Positions 18,001-26,101 of a DNA stretch of 64,000 nucleotides are shown piece by piece. Position numbers and translations under genes: made by a program. The notes below the pieces were generated by a model. That model searched no databases. It was not told where the DNA came from and saw nothing but the letters and a program-made list of their open reading frames with translations. Location of the stretch: assembly GCF_007829815.1 (NCBI RefSeq), contig NZ_VIWT01000004.1, positions 372,001-436,000 on the forward strand, in the 5' to 3' direction. Source of the DNA: Kitasatospora viridis (lineage in GTDB: Bacteria; Actinomycetota; Actinomycetes; Streptomycetales; Streptomycetaceae). Each line of letters begins with the position of its first letter. The first letter of the stretch is position 1.

Positions 18001-21000
18001 CGCTCGGCGTCCGTCGCGAGGTCGAGGCGGTCGCCGTGCAGCAGCGGCAGGTCGAGCGCCGCCGGGTCGCGCGGGCGCCAGCCCGGCAGCACCGGCCAGT
18101 CGCCGTCCGGGCCGTCGGCGAGCGCCGCCGCCGCACGCGCCCGGTGCAGGGTCACGCCGTCCAGCGGCAGCGGCACGGCGGCCGGGCGCCGGCCCGCGCC
18201 GGCCAGCAGGTTGCCGAGCGTGGTGCCGAGCGGCACCAGCCGGGGCGCGCCGTTGACGCTGACCCGCACCATCGCCCGCAGCACCGCCCGCCCGCGCGGG
18301 TAGGCCGCGGCGGCGTCGCCGAACGCGGTCGCCCTCCCCCGCAGGTGGTCGGTGGCCTGCGCCAGCCCCGCGAGCCCGGCGGCGGCCACCAGCACGGCGT
18401 TGTCCTTCGGCCAGGGCGAGCCCTTGGAGGAGGAGAGCGCCGAGGGCTGGTTGACCGGCAGGACCAGGCGCGCGAAGGGCCGCTCGCGCAGCGGCGCCGC
18501 GAACAGGTCGAGCGCGCCGCCGGCGCCGGAGAGCTGTCCCTCCCGGGTCCACACCGGGGCAGGCACCGCGGTGCCGCCCCACAGCGTCAGTTGGGCGAGG
18601 AAGGCGTCCAGGCCGGTGGTCCAGGTGCCGCCGTTGTCGTAGGAGGCCACCTCGTAGTCGGCGACCCCGCCGGTGACGAAGCCGGACACGGCGGTGTCGG
18701 CCTGGATGGTCTGGTAGCTCTCGTACTCGACCCGCAGCACCAGCCCCGGGCGCAGGTCGAAGTGGCCCTGGTCGAAGCGCAGCCCGTAGGCGAAGTAGAG
18801 GGTCTCGGCGAAGGTCTGCGGCACCGCCCGGGAGAGTGCCTCGCCCAGCGCCGCGTACCCGTACGGGGTGAGGCCGAGCGCGCCGAGCCCGGGGAACGCC
18901 GCCGCCCACGCGGCGATCACGTCCGGCCGCTCGGTGAAGTCCCACATCCGGCTGTCCGCCGGTACGTGCAGCAGGTACGGGTAGGGCCCGTCGGCGGCCG
19001 GGGTCAGCCGGCAGCCGAACGGCAGCGGGACGGGTTCGCGGCGCGGGGGCGCGAAGAGTTCCGGCAGACCGAGCGTCAGCTGATGTGGCGTCAGTTCCGG
19101 TCCCCACTGCGGGGCGAGGTGGCCGCCGCCGACCACCAGCGTCCCGGTGTAGACGGGGACGGGCGGCGTGGCCGCGCCGAGGGCCGGGCCGGCGGTCCCC
19201 CGGACGGTGACGGTGGCGGCGGGGTCCGCGATCTCCACCGGCCAACTGCCCTCGGGGGCGTGGGTGTCGCCGAGCACGGTCTCGGTGCCGTCGGCGGTCA
19301 GGCTGACCCGGTAGCCGTCGACCAGCGGCGAGGCGAGCGCCGTCCAGCGCACCCGCAGCGTGCTGCCGTCGTAGGCCACCCGCAGGCCGCCCGGGGCGGC
19401 GGTGAGCAGCACGGCGGCCGGCCCGGGCGGGCCGGCGGCGGCGCCCGCGACACCGCGCAGCGCGAGCGTGGCGGTGTTCGGGACGCCGTCGGGCAGGGTC
19501 AGGGTGAGTTCCCCCGGGCCGGCCGGCTGGTCGGCCGCCTCGAACTCGGTGCCGTCCCAGCGCAGCACCGGCCGCACCGCGGTGAGCGGCGGCGCCGGGG
19601 GCGGGGCGTACCGCACGGTCACGGCCCGGTCGCCGCCGATCGCGACCTCGGTGAGCCGCGGGCCGCTGGTGACCAGGTCGAGGGCGGTCACCGGGCCCCG
19701 GGCCGGGCCGGCCACCTGGGCGACCGTCATCCGGTCAGCGGTGAGCGGCAGTCGGGCGCTCTGACCCTGGATCAGCCGCGCGGTGTCGCCGACGGCGACC
19801 CGGTAGCCGCCGTCCGCCGGCCCGCTCCAGGCCAGCGCGACCTGCCCGCCGTCGGCCCGCGCGAGGGTCACCGCGACCGGCGCGGACGGTGCCGGGACGG
19901 GCGCGGACCACGGCCCGGTCGCCACGCCGTCCACCCCGCGCACCGCGACGGCGAGCCGGCCCGGCCGCACGGTGAAGACGGCGGTGCCGTCCGGGCCGAC
20001 CCGCTCGGGGGTTCCCGGCACGCCGTCGGCGAGCAGCACCGCCTCGATCGGCACGCCGGCGGCCAGGTGGCCGGCGCCCGCCGTCACCACCAGGTCGGTG
20101 TCGCAGACGACCGCGCCGACGGCGGCCGTGGCCGGCACGGCGGGCGCGCTGGCCGCCGGACCGACGGCGCGCCCGAGCTGCGCCCGGACCGCCACCGTGT
20201 ACGCCGCGCCGCGCGGGCGCGGTTCGGGCACGGCGAGCGAGAGCGTGCCGGCCGGGCCGAGGCTCTCCCGGACCACCGGCACGCCGTCGCGCAGCAGCAC
20301 GGCGGCGTAGCCGGTGGGGGCGGTGGGGGCGGTGGGGGCGGCGTAGCCGGTGGGGGCGGTGGGGGCGGAGTCCGGTGGCCGCAGGTCGATCGACACGGTC
20401 GACCCGTTGGAGGTGACGCCGGTGATCGTCGGCGCCGTGAGCGGGATGCCGAGCGGCGCCGAGGTCGGGCCGGTGCCGGCCTCGCCGACGGCCTGGACGA
20501 CCACCAGGTAGCGGCCGGGGTCGGTGATCGCGGGCTCCAGCTCCGCCGTGGTGGCGGGCGCGGCCACCTCCACCGGGGTACCGAGGACGCCGCGCTCGGT
20601 CAGCACGCTGACCCGGTAGCCGTCAGCGCCGGGCACCGCGTGCCAGGCCACCGAGAGCCGCCCGGCCTCGTACCCGACGGCGAGCAGTTCGGGCTCGGCG
20701 GTCGGCACCGCGAACGCGGGGCCGTACGGGCCGATGACCACCAGGCCCGGGGACTCGCGGACCCGGGCGAGGGCCGCCGCGACGGTCGAACCGGCGGGCG
20801 GCGGCTGGTCGATGCGCAGCGACCCGCCGGCGACCGGCGGGCTCTCCGGGTCCGGTGCGCCGCCGTTGACCACCAGCCGGACCATGCACCGGTCGGGGCC
20901 CGCCGCCGGCCAGGAGAGCGTCAGGGCGCCGGTGGCGGCGGCCGTTTCGGCCAGCTCGATCGCGGCGGTGGCGGTGAGGATCGCCACCTTGGCGGAGGCC

Positions 21001-21245
21001 CTGCCCGACGCGCCGACCTGGACCTCGTAGGTCTCGCCGGGCGGCACCTCCACCAGCAGCCGGGCGCTGTTCGCCGTCCCCACGGACGCGTCGACGACCT
21101 TGGTCGACCCGTTCCAGACCATCACCAGGAACCCGATGCCCAGCCCGGTGCTGCCGGTCCAGGAGACGGTCAGGACACCGTCCTGGTACCGGACCCGTGT
21201 GATGACCGGCTCGGCCTTCTCCGGCTCGGCGACCTCTGCGGCCAC
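17997..21245 (-). CDS. 1082-aa protein with multiple fibronectin type III-like repeats
   Basis: The GTG at 21245 is chosen because GGAGAC lies 5 nt upstream; an ATG at 21320 has no ribosome site. The first 700 or so residues are a chain of roughly 90-aa FN3-like modules with strands such as LTVSWTGS, LSVAWHAV with GADGYRVSV, and VDGYRVSLTADG. A 9-bp repeat makes an APT-rich linker. The C-terminal 350 residues differ: they include PFGCRLTP, an aromatic stretch (TLYFAYGLRF), and an end segment RVSVNGAPRLVPLGTTLGNL that could be a small beta-grasp-like domain. No signal peptide is seen, which is odd for FN3 arrays. It is the first gene of the putative operon and couples to the repeat ORF. An adhesion or scaffold role is inference. 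Confidence 0.65.
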   Translation of the reverse strand: MAAEVAEPEKAEPVITRVRYQDGVLTVSWTGSTGLGIGFLVMVWNGSTKVVDASVGTANSARLLVEVPPGETYEVQVGASGRASAKVAILTATAAIELAETAAATGALTLSWPAAGPDRCMVRLVVNGGAPDPESPPVAGGSLRIDQPPPAGSTVAAALARVRESPGLVVIGPYGPAFAVPTAEPELLAVGYEAGRLSVAWHAVPGADGYRVSVLTERGVLGTPVEVAAPATTAELEPAITDPGRYLVVVQAVGEAGTGPTSAPLGIPLTAPTITGVTSNGSTVSIDLRPPDSAPTAPTGYAAPTAPTAPTGYAAVLLRDGVPVVRESLGPAGTLSLAVPEPRPRGAAYTVAVRAQLGRAVGPAASAPAVPATAAVGAVVCDTDLVVTAGAGHLAAGVPIEAVLLADGVPGTPERVGPDGTAVFTVRPGRLAVAVRGVDGVATGPWSAPVPAPSAPVAVTLARADGGQVALAWSGPADGGYRVAVGDTARLIQGQSARLPLTADRMTVAQVAGPARGPVTALDLVTSGPRLTEVAIGGDRAVTVRYAPPPAPPLTAVRPVLRWDGTEFEAADQPAGPGELTLTLPDGVPNTATLALRGVAGAAAGPPGPAAVLLTAAPGGLRVAYDGSTLRVRWTALASPLVDGYRVSLTADGTETVLGDTHAPEGSWPVEIADPAATVTVRGTAGPALGAATPPVPVYTGTLVVGGGHLAPQWGPELTPHQLTLGLPELFAPPRREPVPLPFGCRLTPAADGPYPYLLHVPADSRMWDFTERPDVIAAWAAAFPGLGALGLTPYGYAALGEALSRAVPQTFAETLYFAYGLRFDQGHFDLRPGLVLRVEYESYQTIQADTAVSGFVTGGVADYEVASYDNGGTWTTGLDAFLAQLTLWGGTAVPAPVWTREGQLSGAGGALDLFAAPLRERPFARLVLPVNQPSALSSSKGSPWPKDNAVLVAAAGLAGLAQATDHLRGRATAFGDAAAAYPRGRAVLRAMVRVSVNGAPRLVPLGTTLGNLLAGAGRRPAAVPLPLDGVTLHRARAAAALADGPDGDWPVLPGWRPRDPAALDLPLLHGDRLDLATDAER
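20306..20366. repeat. 9-bp tandem repeats inside the FN3-repeat gene
   Basis: Five perfect GGTGGGGGC units, three then two, separated by a copy of GCGTAGCC. They encode a Thr/Ala/Pro-rich inter-domain linker (APT triplets with TGYAA). Copy number can change without breaking the frame. Confidence 0.8.
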
Positions 21246-21417
21246 GTCCCGTCTCCGTCCGCTCGCGGCAAGCCCCTCGGACCAGTCAGACGTAGTCGAA
21301 CCATCGTGGCGCCGCGCCACGCCACACGGCCCGCACCGGCCTCACCCGGTCGGAGCACTCGGATTTCCGTGCGGAACCATGGAAAATCCTGAATCGAAAG
21401 TGACATGATCCGATGCT
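21246..21417. promoter_or_regulatory. Divergent intergenic region upstream of the large minus-strand operon
   Basis: The 172-bp gap separates the FN3-repeat gene (minus) from the M48-like gene (plus) and is less GC-rich near 21,360-21,417. It holds a short palindrome, TTCCG-N2-CGGAA, at 21,365-21,376, inside a looser inverted pair GGATTTCC (21,361-21,368) and GGAAAATCC (21,381-21,389). These could be an operator for the 20-kb operon. No clear -35/-10 pair can be assigned. Confidence 0.35.
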
Positions 21418-22752
21418 GTGATTGGCTCACTTTCATCGCGGACCTGCCCCAATTGCGGTGCCGCGCACGACCACGACCAGCGGTTCACCGAGTGGTGCCC
21501 GACCTGCGAGTGGAACCTCGGCGGCGAGCCGCCGCAGGACGGCCGCGCCGCCCGCCGGTTCGCCCACGAACAGGAGCGGGCCGAGCGGCTGTTCGCCCAG
21601 CTCGCGCAGAGCCCGACCGGCCGGCCGTGGACCGCCGACCGGATCGCCGCCGGCCTGCTCGCCACCCTGGTCCACCTGGTCACCCTGGCCATCGCGGTCG
21701 GCTCCGTCCTGCTGGTGCTCCAGGGCAGTGCGTTCGCGATCCTGGTCGGCGCCGTCGGCCTCGGCCTGACCGTCCTGCTGCGCCCCCGGCTCGGCCGCCG
21801 CTCGACCGACCCCTTCGCGCTCACCCGCGAGGAGACGCCCCGGCTCTACGCGCTCGCCGACCGGGTGGCCGGCGAACTCGGCGTGCGCCCGCCCGACCTG
21901 ATCCGGATCGAGCCCGGCTTCCGCAGCGGCTACGCCCGCCTGGGCCTGCGTCAGGACGCCGAGCTGACCATCGGCCTGGCCCTGTGGACCGCGCTCGGCC
22001 CGCAGGAGCGGATCGCCCTGCTCGGGCGCGAACTCGGCCACGGCGCGGCCCGCTCCCCGCGCTCCGGACTCTGGCTGCGGCTCGCCCTGGCCACCCTGGA
22101 CTCCTGGTCCCACCTGCTGCTGCCGGGCCGGGGCGACCGGCTGATGGCCAAGCAGTTCGGCAACACCGACCGGCTCGACGAGGTGACCGCCTCGTTCGCC
22201 CTCGTCCAACTGCGCGGCCGCTCCCAGCGCAACGCGCTCGACGGGCTGGCCAACCTCCTGCTCGGCCTGCTCTCGCTGCCGGTCCGCCTGGCCCGCGGCT
22301 GCCTGCACCGCCTGCTCGGCTCCGCCAGCCGCCAGGCCGAGTACCGCGCCGACGACTTCGCCGCCCGGGCCGGCTCCACCCGCGCGGCCACCGGCCTGCT
22401 GGACACCCTCTTCCTGGAGGAGAGCGCGGCGGCCCACCTGCGCAAGGAGCGCACCCTGGTCACCCACGGCGGGACCCGCGACAAGGACATCGCCCAGGCG
22501 CTCTGGGAGAGCCTGGCGGACTACCTCGACTCGGTGCCCGACGTCGAACGCGAACGCCGCCGCCGGATCGGCGCCCGCCTCGGCTCGTCCGTGGACGACT
22601 GGCACCCGCCCACCCACCTGCGGGTCCGCCGCCAGGCCGACCGCCCGGCCCAGCCCGCCGCCGTACCCGCCGACTCGGTGGACTGGCCGGCCCTGCACGC
22701 CGAGCTGGAGGACTCCCGCTGGCGCACGGCCATCCTGGTGCTGGGCCTGTGA
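21418..22752 (+). CDS. Membrane M48-like metallopeptidase homologue with altered HExxH motif
   Basis: A 444-aa protein starting at GTG. It begins with a CxxC...CxxC zinc ribbon (Cys10, Cys13, Cys27, Cys30), followed by two hydrophobic spans at about 78-121. The peptidase-like part has RELGH at 204-208 where M48 enzymes have HExxH, and EYRADDFAAR (Glu308) matching the third-ligand motif. The first zinc-binding His is therefore Arg. Further hydrophobic segments lie at about 217-231 and 279-301. The topology matches M48 peptidases with an appended ribbon, but loss of a ligand suggests a pseudo-peptidase or altered metal site. It is divergent from the large operon and convergent with the reductase gene. 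Confidence 0.7.
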   Translation: MIGSLSSRTCPNCGAAHDHDQRFTEWCPTCEWNLGGEPPQDGRAARRFAHEQERAERLFAQLAQSPTGRPWTADRIAAGLLATLVHLVTLAIAVGSVLLVLQGSAFAILVGAVGLGLTVLLRPRLGRRSTDPFALTREETPRLYALADRVAGELGVRPPDLIRIEPGFRSGYARLGLRQDAELTIGLALWTALGPQERIALLGRELGHGAARSPRSGLWLRLALATLDSWSHLLLPGRGDRLMAKQFGNTDRLDEVTASFALVQLRGRSQRNALDGLANLLLGLLSLPVRLARGCLHRLLGSASRQAEYRADDFAARAGSTRAATGLLDTLFLEESAAAHLRKERTLVTHGGTRDKDIAQALWESLADYLDSVPDVERERRRRIGARLGSSVDDWHPPTHLRVRRQADRPAQPAAVPADSVDWPALHAELEDSRWRTAILVLGL

Positions 22753-22756
22753 CGCA

Positions 22757-22817
22757 CAGCCGCTGACGGACGGCCGCTGACGGACGACCAGGGGCGCCGA
22801 CGGTCCGTCAGCGGCTG
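22757..22817. terminator. Bidirectional terminator-like inverted repeat with a duplicated arm
   Basis: A perfect 15-bp inverted repeat pairs 22,757-22,771 (CAGCCGCTGACGGAC) with 22,803-22,817. A second direct copy of the left arm (13 bp, 22,773-22,785) can pair with the same right arm using a shorter loop. It lies between two convergent genes and overlaps the 3' end of the minus-strand gene. Confidence 0.65.
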
Positions 22818-23452
22818 AACGTCACATGGGTCACGCCCGCGGGCGAGGTCACCGACTCCACCAGGTCGAAGCGCCCCTCCAGCTCCTCCAGCCCGTCCCA
22901 GAGCCGCTCGCCGCGGCCGAGGAGGATCGGCACCACGGCCACGTGCAGGTGGTCCACCAGGTCGCCGGCCAGGAACTCCCGGACGGTCTGCGGGCCGCCG
23001 CCGATCCGCACGTCCAGCCCGCCGGCCGCCTCGCGGGCCTGCTCCAACGCCTTCTCCGGGGAGGTGTCGAGGAAGTGGAAGGTGGTGCCGCCCGCCATCT
23101 CCACGCTCGGGCGCGGGTGGTGGGTCAGCACGAAGACCGGCGTGTGGAACGGCGGGTTCGGCCCCCACCAGCCCTTCCACTCGTGGTCCTGCCAAGGGCC
23201 GCGCTGCGGGCCGAACTTGTTGCGGCCCATGATCTCCGCGCCGATGCCGTCCGCCCAGGTGCGGGCGACCGCGTCGTCCACCCCGGTCTCGCCGCCGCTC
23301 TGGCCGAGCATCGCCCGGAAGGTGCGGGTCCGGAAGAACCACTCGTGCAGCCGGGAGCCGGCGTGCCCGAACGGCGCCTCCTCGGTCTGTCCCTCGCCGG
23401 TGGCGAAGCCGTCGAGCGAGACGGAGAAGTTGTGCACCCTGACCCGGGACAT
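22808..23452 (-). CDS. RibD C-terminal/dihydrofolate-reductase-like protein
   Basis: A 214-aa protein of the YwjB/YyaP-like group. It opens with RVHNFSVSLDGFATGEG, the usual first strand of this family. Later it has MGRNKFGP, an aromatic loop (EWKGWWGPNPPFHTPVFVLTH), DVRIGGGPQTVREFLAGDLVDHLHVAVVPILLGRG, and a short C-terminal strand. These give an NADPH-binding DHFR-like fold; substrates are unknown for most members. The ATG follows a GAGGG box. It is monocistronic and convergent with the M48-like gene, sharing the hairpin at its 3' end. Confidence 0.85.
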   Translation of the reverse strand: MSRVRVHNFSVSLDGFATGEGQTEEAPFGHAGSRLHEWFFRTRTFRAMLGQSGGETGVDDAVARTWADGIGAEIMGRNKFGPQRGPWQDHEWKGWWGPNPPFHTPVFVLTHHPRPSVEMAGGTTFHFLDTSPEKALEQAREAAGGLDVRIGGGPQTVREFLAGDLVDHLHVAVVPILLGRGERLWDGLEELEGRFDLVESVTSPAGVTHVTFSR

Positions 23453-23634
23453 GGTCCACCCTCACTACATTGCCGATGCCTGACGGAGCTGTCTGACGGA
23501 AAGGTCTACCGGAGAGGTCTGACAGCCCGTCACAGTACGGTCGCCACCGACCGGTAACAATCAGCCACGCCCATCCGCCATTTCCGCGTGCCCACCCCTG
23601 TCACCGAGCAGAGTCGCTGACTTACCGTCGGCTC

Positions 23635-24480
23635 ATGGACGATCAGTTGCGCGATGCAGAGCACTGCGCCCACCTGGCCGCCGAGCGCAGCGGGGTCAGG
23701 GTGACGGCGCTGGCGGGAGTGGCCGCGGCGCGGGCCGGGGCGGAGTTGTTGAACCGGGTGTGGGCGGCCGAGGAGGCGGAGCCGGTGGCGACCACGGCGC
23801 TGCTGCGGGCCTACGAGTACTCGGGCAATTACGTGTCGGGGGCGTTCCGGGGCGGGCGCCTGGTGGCCGCGGCGGTCGGGTTCCTCGGGGTCAGCGGGTT
23901 CCTGCACTCCGACGTGGTGGGCGTGGCGCCGCAGGAGCGCGGCACGGGGGTGGGCTTCGCGCTCAAGCTGGACCAGCGGGCCTGGGCGCTGCGCCACGGC
24001 CTGGCCGAGGTGCGCTGGACCTTCGACCCGCTGCTGCGCCGCAACGCGCACTTCAACCTGCGCCGGCTCGGCGCCCGGGCGGTGCGCTACCTGCCGGACT
24101 TCTACGGGCCGATGAGCGACGGGCTGAACGCCTTCGAGGAGACCGACCGGCTGGCCGTGCACTGGCGGCTGGGCACCGGGCGGGTCCGCGCGGCGGCCCG
24201 CCGCGAACCGCCCGCCGCGACGGCCGCTTCGCTGACCGAGGCGGCGGCCGGGGCGGCGGTGGTCGTCGCGGACGACGGCGCGGTGCGGGTGCCGCCGCCG
24301 CACGCGCGGGCCCGTTTGGTGGCCGTGCCGGCGGACGTCGAGCAGTTGCGCGGGCGGGACCGGCGGGCCGCGGCGCGGTGGCGGCTGGTGGTGCGCGAGG
24401 CGCTGACCGGGGCGGCGGCGGAGGGGTTCCGGATCGCCGATTTCACACCCGCTGGGTCATATCTGCTGATTCGCGACTGA
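23635..24480 (+). CDS. GNAT-superfamily protein (COG3375-like)
   Basis: A 281-aa protein whose first 180 residues match predicted GNAT acetyltransferases of the COG3375 type: AYEYSGNYVSGAF, LHSDVVGVAPQERGTGVGFALKLDQRAWALRHGL (an acetyl-CoA loop of the RGxGxG kind), EVRWTFDPLLRRNAHFNLRRLGARAVRYLPDFYG, and DRLAVHWRL. The C-terminal 100 residues are Ala-rich and hold a further conserved stretch (REALTGAAAEGFRIADF). No ribosome site precedes the ATG, so a leaderless transcript is possible. Acyl acceptor unknown. The preceding 182-bp gap carries repeated TCTGAC elements (near 23,491 and 23,518) but no clear promoter. Confidence 0.8.
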   Translation: MDDQLRDAEHCAHLAAERSGVRVTALAGVAAARAGAELLNRVWAAEEAEPVATTALLRAYEYSGNYVSGAFRGGRLVAAAVGFLGVSGFLHSDVVGVAPQERGTGVGFALKLDQRAWALRHGLAEVRWTFDPLLRRNAHFNLRRLGARAVRYLPDFYGPMSDGLNAFEETDRLAVHWRLGTGRVRAAARREPPAATAASLTEAAAGAAVVVADDGAVRVPPPHARARLVAVPADVEQLRGRDRRAAARWRLVVREALTGAAAEGFRIADFTPAGSYLLIRD

Positions 24481-24604
24481 CGGCCCGTCAAGCCGGCGCC
24501 CGGCCGACCCGGCAAATAGCACGCGTCGCGTGCCATCGGCCGCTAGCATTTCGCGCAATGGCGGGCCTGCCGGGCCCGCCGCTCCGTCGTGCTCGCGAGA
24601 GGCC
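24481..24604. promoter_or_regulatory. Upstream region of the cis-prenyltransferase gene
   Basis: The gap holds an inverted repeat GCACGCG-N1-CGCGTGC at 24,519-24,533, a -10-like TAGCAT at 24,544-24,549, and a GC-rich inverted repeat around 24,561-24,579 that may fold in the 5' leader. A convincing -35 element is not seen. Confidence 0.35.
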
Positions 24605-25387
24605 GTGCCGTTGCGCTTCACCGACCCGCTCCACGCCCTGTACACCCGCTGGCTGCGCCGTGAGCTGCGCGGCGCTCAACTGCCCCGGCACGTCGGGCTG
24701 ATCATGGACGGCAACCGCCGCTGGGCCCGGCAGCGCGGGCTGGCCAACCCGAGCATCGGCCACCGGGTGGGCGGGGAGCACGTGGCGGAGGTGCTCTCCT
24801 GGTGCGAGGCGCTCGGGATCCGGCACGTCACCGTCTTCGTCTGCTCGGCGGAGAACCTGCACCGGCGCGGGGACGAGGAGGTGGCGTTCCTGATGCGGGT
24901 GATCGAGGAGGTGCTGGCCCGCGGGCTGGCCCGCGGACGGCCGCGCTGGCAGGTGCACGTCGCCGGCGACCTGGACACCCTGCCGGACTCCACCGCCTGG
25001 GCGCTGAAGGACGCGGTCGAGGCGACCCGGGAGTGCGCGACCGGCGCGCAGGTGACCCTGGCGGTGGGCTACGGCGGCCGCCAGGAACTCGTCGACGCGG
25101 TGCGGGAGCTGCTGCTGGAGCAGGCCGCCGCCGGCCGCAGCACCGCCGACCTGGCCGCGCAGTTGAGCGCCGAGGACATCGCCCGCCACCTCTACACCGC
25201 CGGCCGGCCCGACCCGGACCTGGTGATCCGCACCAGCGGCGAGCAGCGGATGTCCAACTTCCTGCTCTGGCAGAGCGCCTACGCCGAGCTGTACTTCTGC
25301 GACGCGTACTGGCCGGCCTTCCGTCAGCTCGACTTCCTGCGCGCGCTGCGCACCTACGCGGCACGGCAGCGGCGGTACGGCGCCTGA
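24605..25387 (+). CDS. Isoprenyl transferase (cis-prenyltransferase, UppS-like)
   Basis: About 260 aa, usual for the family. The catalytic block GLIMDGNRRWAR has the essential Asp near residue 35. It is followed by GHRVGGEHVAEVLSWCEALGIRHVTVF, then SAENLHRR, and the C-terminal signature DLVIRTSGEQRMSNFLLWQSAYAELYF with substrate-binding Arg and Ser. The enzyme condenses IPP onto an allylic diphosphate in cis, at the membrane face, giving a polyprenyl carrier or a short Z-prenyl product. A GAGAGG box lies only 2 nt before GTG 24605 but 8 nt before TTG 24611, so the TTG may be the true start. It is not adjacent to the meroterpenoid cluster, so a house-keeping role is more likely. Confidence 0.9.
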   Translation: MPLRFTDPLHALYTRWLRRELRGAQLPRHVGLIMDGNRRWARQRGLANPSIGHRVGGEHVAEVLSWCEALGIRHVTVFVCSAENLHRRGDEEVAFLMRVIEEVLARGLARGRPRWQVHVAGDLDTLPDSTAWALKDAVEATRECATGAQVTLAVGYGGRQELVDAVRELLLEQAAAGRSTADLAAQLSAEDIARHLYTAGRPDPDLVIRTSGEQRMSNFLLWQSAYAELYFCDAYWPAFRQLDFLRALRTYAARQRRYGA

Positions 25388-25409
25388 GCCCCTCTGCGAG
25401 GATCCGTCC

Positions 25410-25952
25410 ATGACCCACCGCTGGCAGGACCTCGACGTCACCTTCCACCGCGCCGACGCCGCCCGCACCCACGAGGTGCTGAGCGTCCTCGACGAGGCCG
25501 CCGGGTGGCTCGCCGCGAAGGGCGTCGCGCAGTGGCCGGACCGGTTCCGGCCGGAGTGGGTGGCCGAGGGCATCGCCCGGGGCGAGACCTGGCTGGCCTC
25601 GGTCGGCGGCGAGAGCGCCGCCACCCTCACCCTGGACTGGTCCGACCCCAAGTGGGAGGACACCGCCACCGTCCGCGCCGGCTACCTGCACCGGCTGGCG
25701 ATCCGCCGCCGGGCGGCCGGCCTCGGCGCGGTGCTGCTCGACTGGGCGGCCGGCGCGGCCGCCGAGCGGGGCGCCGGGTCGCTGCGCCTGGACTGCGTCT
25801 CGGACAACCCCCGGCTGCGCGCCTACTACGAGTCGCGCGGCTTCGTGCACCACGGCGACGTGGCCGTGGGCGGCGCGCCGGGCGAGCCGGTCGACACAGC
25901 GGGCCCGCGGACCTGGCTGAGCCGCTACCAGCTGGCCCTGCCCCGCGGCTGA
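25410..25952 (+). CDS. GNAT-family N-acetyltransferase
   Basis: A 180-aa protein. Early sequence has AAGWLAAKGVAQWPDRFRPEW, common in one actinobacterial GNAT group. The acetyl-CoA core is AGYLHRLAIRRRAAGLGAVLLDWAAGAAAERG, then LRLDCVSDNPRLRAYYESRGF, the usual GNAT motif B end. A GAGGATCC box precedes the ATG, 22 nt after the prenyltransferase stop, so co-transcription is likely. Acceptor substrate unknown. Confidence 0.85.
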   Translation: MTHRWQDLDVTFHRADAARTHEVLSVLDEAAGWLAAKGVAQWPDRFRPEWVAEGIARGETWLASVGGESAATLTLDWSDPKWEDTATVRAGYLHRLAIRRRAAGLGAVLLDWAAGAAAERGAGSLRLDCVSDNPRLRAYYESRGFVHHGDVAVGGAPGEPVDTAGPRTWLSRYQLALPRG

Positions 25953-26101
25953 CAGTGCAGTTCATCAACGCTATCCTCGCCGCGGGGCGGCCGTACCCGG
26001 CCTGCCGTGCACGAGCGGACCCGACCGGACACCGGCCGATCGGCCGCACCCGACGCCGGCCCGGCGGGCCGGCCGCGACTCGCGGGTTCATGGGGGAACA
26101 G

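Noticed and set aside
21246-21320. Extended N-terminus of the FN3 protein from ATG 21320
   Set aside because: The extension has no ribosome site and unusual sequence, whereas GTG 21245 has GGAGAC at good spacing.
24605-25387. Cis-prenyltransferase as part of the meroterpenoid cluster
   Set aside because: It is 6 kb away on the other strand with unrelated genes between; the cluster has its own trans-prenyl synthase.
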